8,759 bases of DNA from Lachnospiraceae bacterium. GTDB taxonomy: Bacteria > Bacillota > Clostridia > Lachnospirales > Lachnospiraceae. Shown one piece after another: positions 6,843-8,759 of this stretch. The translations under genes were made by a program, and so were the position numbers. The notes beneath the pieces were generated by a model. That model searched no databases and was not told the origin of the DNA. It saw only the letters and a list, made by a program, of their open reading frames with translations. The stretch covers positions 1 through 8,759 of the forward strand of contig JAHZHB010000070.1 of the NCBI GenBank assembly GCA_019420465.1. The letters are read 5' to 3'. Each line of letters starts with the position of its first letter. The stretch's first letter is position 1.

Positions 6843-6906
6843 GTGTTCACAAAGGGTCCGTCTTCGATGGATGACCCGCTGTAGGGATAGAATAAGGAGG
6901 AAAAAT

Positions 6907-8130
6907 ATGCAGATTTATGAAGAACTCAAAGCCAGAGGTCTGATCGCACAGGTAACAGATGAAGAAGTAGTGCGTGAGCTGGTAAACAATGGTAAGGCAA
7001 CCTTTTACATCGGATTTGATCCGACCGCAGACAGCCTTCATGTTGGTCACTTTATGGCACTTTGCCTGATGAAGAGACTGCAGATGGCAGGTAACCGCCC
7101 GATCGCACTGCTTGGTGGCGGTACAGGTATGGTCGGTGACCCGTCCGGTAAGACAGATATGCGTAAGATGCTGACAAAGGAGCAGATCGATCACAATATC
7201 GAATGCTTCAAAAAACAGATGTCCAAATTTATCGATTTTTCCGATGGTAAGGCACTGATGATCAACAATGCAGACTGGCTGTTAAAACTGAACTATGTAG
7301 ACCTGCTGCGTGAAGTGGGACCGCATTTCTCCGTAAACCGTATGCTGACAGCAGAGTGTTACAAACAGCGTATGGAGAGAGGCTTAAGCTTCCTGGAGTT
7401 CAACTACATGATCATGCAGAGTTATGATTTCTATGAGTTATTCCAGCGCTATGGCTGCAATCTGCAGTTTGGCGGCGATGACCAGTGGAGCAATATGCTG
7501 GGTGGTACAGAGCTGATCCGTCGTAAGCTGGGCAAGGATGCTTCCGCCATGACCATCAATCTGCTCCTGAATTCCGAAGGCAAAAAGATGGGCAAGACAG
7601 AGAAAGGTGCTGTATGGCTTGATCCGGAGAAAACTTCCCCGTACGAGTTTTACCAGTACTGGAGAAATGTAGCGGATGCCGATGTATTAAAATGTATCCG
7701 TATGCTGACTTTCCTGCCGCTTGAGGAAATTGATAAGATGAATGACTGGGAGGGCAGCCAGTTAAATACGGCCAAAGAGATCCTGGCCTATGAGCTGACA
7801 AAACTGGTTCACGGCGAGGAAGAGGCCGAGAAGGCACAGGCAGCAGCCAAAGCACTGTTTTCTGCCGGTGGAGACTCTGAGCATATGCCGACAGCAGAGC
7901 TTTCTGCAGAGGATTTCAGAGATGGTGTTATCGATATGATCACACTGGTACATCAGTCCGGACTCTGCGCAACCCGTTCTGAGGCACGCAGAAATATCCA
8001 GCAGGGTGGTGTTTCTGTAGATGGCGAGCAGATTAAGGATATCTCCAGAACATTTCCGATGGATGCCTTTACTGAAGGCGTGATCGTAAAACGAGGTAAA
8101 AAGAACTTCAAAAAGGTATTTGTAAAATAA
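6907..8130 (+). CDS. tyrS: Tyrosyl-tRNA synthetase
   Basis: A 407-residue class I aminoacyl-tRNA synthetase that charges tRNA-Tyr; the family is usually 400-425 residues and homodimeric. The N-terminal Rossmann domain has FYIGFDPTADSLHVGHF, with the HIGH-type motif HVGH at 45-48. Further on are GGGTGMVGDPSGK (70-82), the tyrosine-binding stretch FNYMIMQSYD (165-174) and QFGGDDQWSN (187-196), and the KMSKS-type loop KMGKT (227-231). The C-terminal S4 RNA-binding domain includes SEARRNIQQGGVSVDG. I start at the ATG at 6907 because AAGGAGG (6894-6900) lies six bases upstream. The frame is open from 6841, but the extra residues would be encoded inside the T-box terminator region and resemble nothing in the family. 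Expression is governed by the upstream T-box, and the transcript ends at the hairpin 8148-8210. Confidence 0.97.
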   Translation: MQIYEELKARGLIAQVTDEEVVRELVNNGKATFYIGFDPTADSLHVGHFMALCLMKRLQMAGNRPIALLGGGTGMVGDPSGKTDMRKMLTKEQIDHNIECFKKQMSKFIDFSDGKALMINNADWLLKLNYVDLLREVGPHFSVNRMLTAECYKQRMERGLSFLEFNYMIMQSYDFYELFQRYGCNLQFGGDDQWSNMLGGTELIRRKLGKDASAMTINLLLNSEGKKMGKTEKGAVWLDPEKTSPYEFYQYWRNVADADVLKCIRMLTFLPLEEIDKMNDWEGSQLNTAKEILAYELTKLVHGEEEAEKAQAAAKALFSAGGDSEHMPTAELSAEDFRDGVIDMITLVHQSGLCATRSEARRNIQQGGVSVDGEQIKDISRTFPMDAFTEGVIVKRGKKNFKKVFVK

Positions 8131-8147
8131 ACAGCAGGAAAAAAACG

Positions 8148-8210
8148 GAGGTCTTTGCATAAAACATTTCCCGTATGTGGGGTGTATGTTTTATACAAAG
8201 ACCTCTTTTT
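8148..8210 (+). terminator. Intrinsic terminator of tyrS
   Basis: GAGGTCTTTG (8148-8157) and ATAAAACAT (8159-8167) pair with ATGTTTTAT (8186-8194) and CAAAGACCTC (8196-8205), giving a 20-bp hairpin with a single C/A mismatch and an 18-base loop, followed by TTTTT at 8206-8210. It begins 18 bases after the tyrS stop. Confidence 0.93.
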
Positions 8211-8222
8211 GTTGCCATGCAT

Positions 8223-8254
8223 ATCAATAATTGGTCCAGTGGACCAATTTTGAT
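8223..8254. repeat. Near-perfect palindrome, possible operator
   Basis: AATTGGTCCA (8229-8238) and TGGACCAATT (8240-8249) are exact inverted repeats around a single central base. The symmetry continues with ATCAA (8223-8227) and TTGAT (8250-8254), leaving only one unpaired T at 8228. The TTGGTC...GACCAA core resembles operators of GntR/FadR-family repressors, and odd symmetry with a short centre suits a protein dimer better than an RNA hairpin. It lies 18 bases beyond the tyrS terminator. A second, weaker inverted repeat, AAAGCT (8269-8274) with AGCTTT (8288-8293), follows. No recognised gene is next to it. Confidence 0.45.
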
Positions 8255-8318
8255 CGTTATGCAGATCTAAAGCTGGTTCGGTGGAAAAGCTTTGATTCAC
8301 AAACGTAATTCTCCGTAT

Positions 8319-8385
8319 ATTCTCACAGCATTCTCACATTGTTTTCACGGGATGTTCACAGCCTTTGTGGATACTGGAACATAAT
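8319..8385 (+). promoter_or_regulatory. Four 11-bp direct repeats and possible -10, Pho-box-like
   Basis: Four units start at 8319, 8330, 8341 and 8352 with an exact 11-base period: ATTCTCACAGC, ATTCTCACATT, GTTTTCACGGG, ATGTTCACAGC. Each contains a TCAC core, giving hexamers CTCACA, CTCACA, TTCACG and TTCACA on one face of the helix. Tandem hexamers at one helical turn are how OmpR/PhoB-type regulators bind; the known PhoP box of Bacillus subtilis (TTHAYA repeated about every 11 bp) is similar. CATAAT (8380-8385) could be the -10, with the last repeat in place of the -35. The regulator's identity is inference. Confidence 0.4.
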
Positions 8386-8425
8386 TCATTTCACAGGACA
8401 GAACAGTCAGGGAAAAGGTATACAG

Positions 8426-8572
8426 ATGAGTGTGGATGAGCAGGATATTCTGAAACTGTCGGAGGGCCAGACGGCTGAGATAACGCTGCAATCTCTGATG
8501 ATGGAGCAGGAAAACCCGCATACATACTGGAAAACTCAGCAATCCAATATGTATGCGGGTTTTGTAAATTAA
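8426..8572 (+). CDS. Possible small protein, 48 residues, unrecognised
   Basis: I do not recognise this protein. It starts MSVDEQDILKLSEGQTAEI, is acidic in its first half, and ends in a polar segment rich in Asn, Gln, Tyr and Met. It has no signal peptide, membrane segment or cysteine. In its favour, GGAAAAGG (8411-8418) lies 7 bases before the ATG, and a possible promoter with direct repeats lies just upstream. Against it, the last 20 codons run through the perfect hairpin at 8511-8563, and the stop touches the end of the tRNA-Gly gene on the other strand, so its 3' part is constrained by another function. It may be a short real peptide, a leader peptide, a remnant of a longer gene, or chance. 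Confidence 0.3.
   Translation: MSVDEQDILKLSEGQTAEITLQSLMMEQENPHTYWKTQQSNMYAGFVN
8511..8563. terminator. Perfect 16-bp hairpin, bidirectional terminator
   Basis: The arms 8511-8526 (AAAACCCGCATACATA) and 8548-8563 are exact reverse complements, with a further TGGA/TCCA pairing (8528-8531, 8543-8546) inside the loop. Because the arms end in AAAA and TTTT, either strand yields a G+C-containing stem followed by U residues. On the minus strand it lies directly after the tRNA-Gly genes and is the natural terminator of that transcript; on the plus strand it would end any transcript from the region around 8390. Confidence 0.82.
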
Positions 8573-8642
8573 GCGGGGTACGGGAGTCGAACCCGCCTCC
8601 GAGCCTTGGGAAGGCCCTGTACTACCGATGTACTAACCCCGC
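8572..8642 (-). tRNA. tRNA-Gly (anticodon CCC)
   Basis: The minus strand folds into a 71-base cloverleaf. The 7-bp acceptor stem pairs GCGGGGU with ACCCCGC. The anticodon arm is GGGCC-UUCCCAA-GGCUC with anticodon CCC (Gly, codon GGG), and the T arm is CGGGUUCGACUCCCG with the invariant TTCGA. The discriminator base is U, usual for bacterial tRNA-Gly. CCA is not encoded (UUAAUU follows), so the tail must be added by the CCA-adding enzyme. It is the downstream member of a tandem pair. Confidence 0.95.
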
Positions 8643-8706
8643 AGATACCGTAGAATAATACATGTATATATGTCGGATTCCACGAATATCCTGCGATATA
8701 GAAAAA

Positions 8707-8759
8707 AGCGCGAGACGGGATTCGAACCCGCGACCCTCGCCTTGGCAAGGCGATACTCC
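8707..8759 (-). tRNA. tRNA-Gly (anticodon GCC), cut by the window end
   Basis: The 3' three-quarters of a tRNA is on the minus strand: anticodon arm UCGCC-UUGCCAA-GGCGA with anticodon GCC (Gly, codons GGC and GGU), T arm GCGGGUUCGAAUCCCGU, acceptor strand CUCGCGC and discriminator U. CCA is not encoded; six T residues in all (the discriminator plus five) and then C follow. The 5' acceptor strand and most of the D arm lie beyond position 8759. The 64 bases between the two tRNAs contain nothing recognisable beyond A+T-rich sequence, so both are probably processed from one precursor. Confidence 0.93.

Noticed and set aside
6841..6906. A 22-codon N-terminal extension of tyrS
   Set aside because: It would start at the T-box terminator, lacks a ribosome binding site and is absent from tyrosyl-tRNA synthetases; the ATG at 6907 has AAGGAGG at ideal spacing.
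8319..8362. CRISPR-like array
   Set aside because: Units are 11 bases in direct tandem without spacers; the spacing fits protein-binding hexamers, not CRISPR repeats.
8362..8372. DnaA box (TGTGGATA at 8366-8373), suggesting an origin
   Set aside because: A single imperfect match with no cluster of boxes, no AT-rich unwinding element and no dnaA or dnaN nearby.
8572..8759. tRNA genes as an attachment site for an integrated element
   Set aside because: No integrase gene and no second copy of a tRNA 3' end is visible in the window, so there is no support for integration here.

Overview
The window looks like chromosomal DNA of an anaerobic Firmicute, most likely a gut-type clostridium of Lachnospiraceae character. 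The evidence is a T-box riboswitch on tyrS, strong AAGGAGG-type ribosome binding sites, a DUF4250 small gene, an oxygen-sensitive 2-hydroxyacyl-CoA dehydratase system, roughly 50% G+C, and tRNA genes without an encoded CCA. The genus cannot be fixed from the sequence alone.

Layout. Positions 1-708 are the 3' part of clpB (gene starts upstream of the window), overlapping by ATGA a 57-codon DUF4250 gene (705-878). A perfect 38-bp inverted repeat (894-982) separates these from a convergent LysR-type regulator (993-1874, minus). Divergent from the regulator is a four-gene operon (2092-6489): dehydratase large subunit, dehydratase small subunit, family III CoA-transferase and ATP-dependent activator. 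A consensus promoter and tyrosine-specific T-box leader (6524-6842) then lead into tyrS (6907-8130), closed by a strong terminator (8148-8210). Positions 8211-8571 hold no convincing conserved gene but contain a near-perfect palindrome, a four-unit 11-bp direct repeat, a possible promoter, a 48-codon ORF and a bidirectional terminator. Two tRNA-Gly genes (CCC, and GCC cut by the window end) lie on the minus strand at the right edge.

How it fits together. The operon encodes the complete activation-dehydration module of Stickland-type reductive amino acid fermentation. The CoA-transferase charges an (R)-2-hydroxyacid with CoA taken from a 2-enoyl- or acyl-CoA product. The activator fires one electron, at the cost of ATP, into the [4Fe-4S] dehydratase, which removes water by ketyl-radical chemistry. 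The pairing with a FldA/HadA-type family III transferase points to aryllactates or 2-hydroxyisocaproate rather than lactate or 2-hydroxyglutarate. The hydroxyacid dehydrogenase and the enoyl-CoA reductase/Etf genes of the classical clusters are absent here. The divergent LysR gene and nested dyads in the shared intergenic region suggest effector-controlled expression. No terminator is visible between the operon and the tyrS leader, so read-through into the tyrosine-sensing T-box is possible.

The genes belong to known families. The least explained segment is 8211-8571, which may encode a small regulated transcript.
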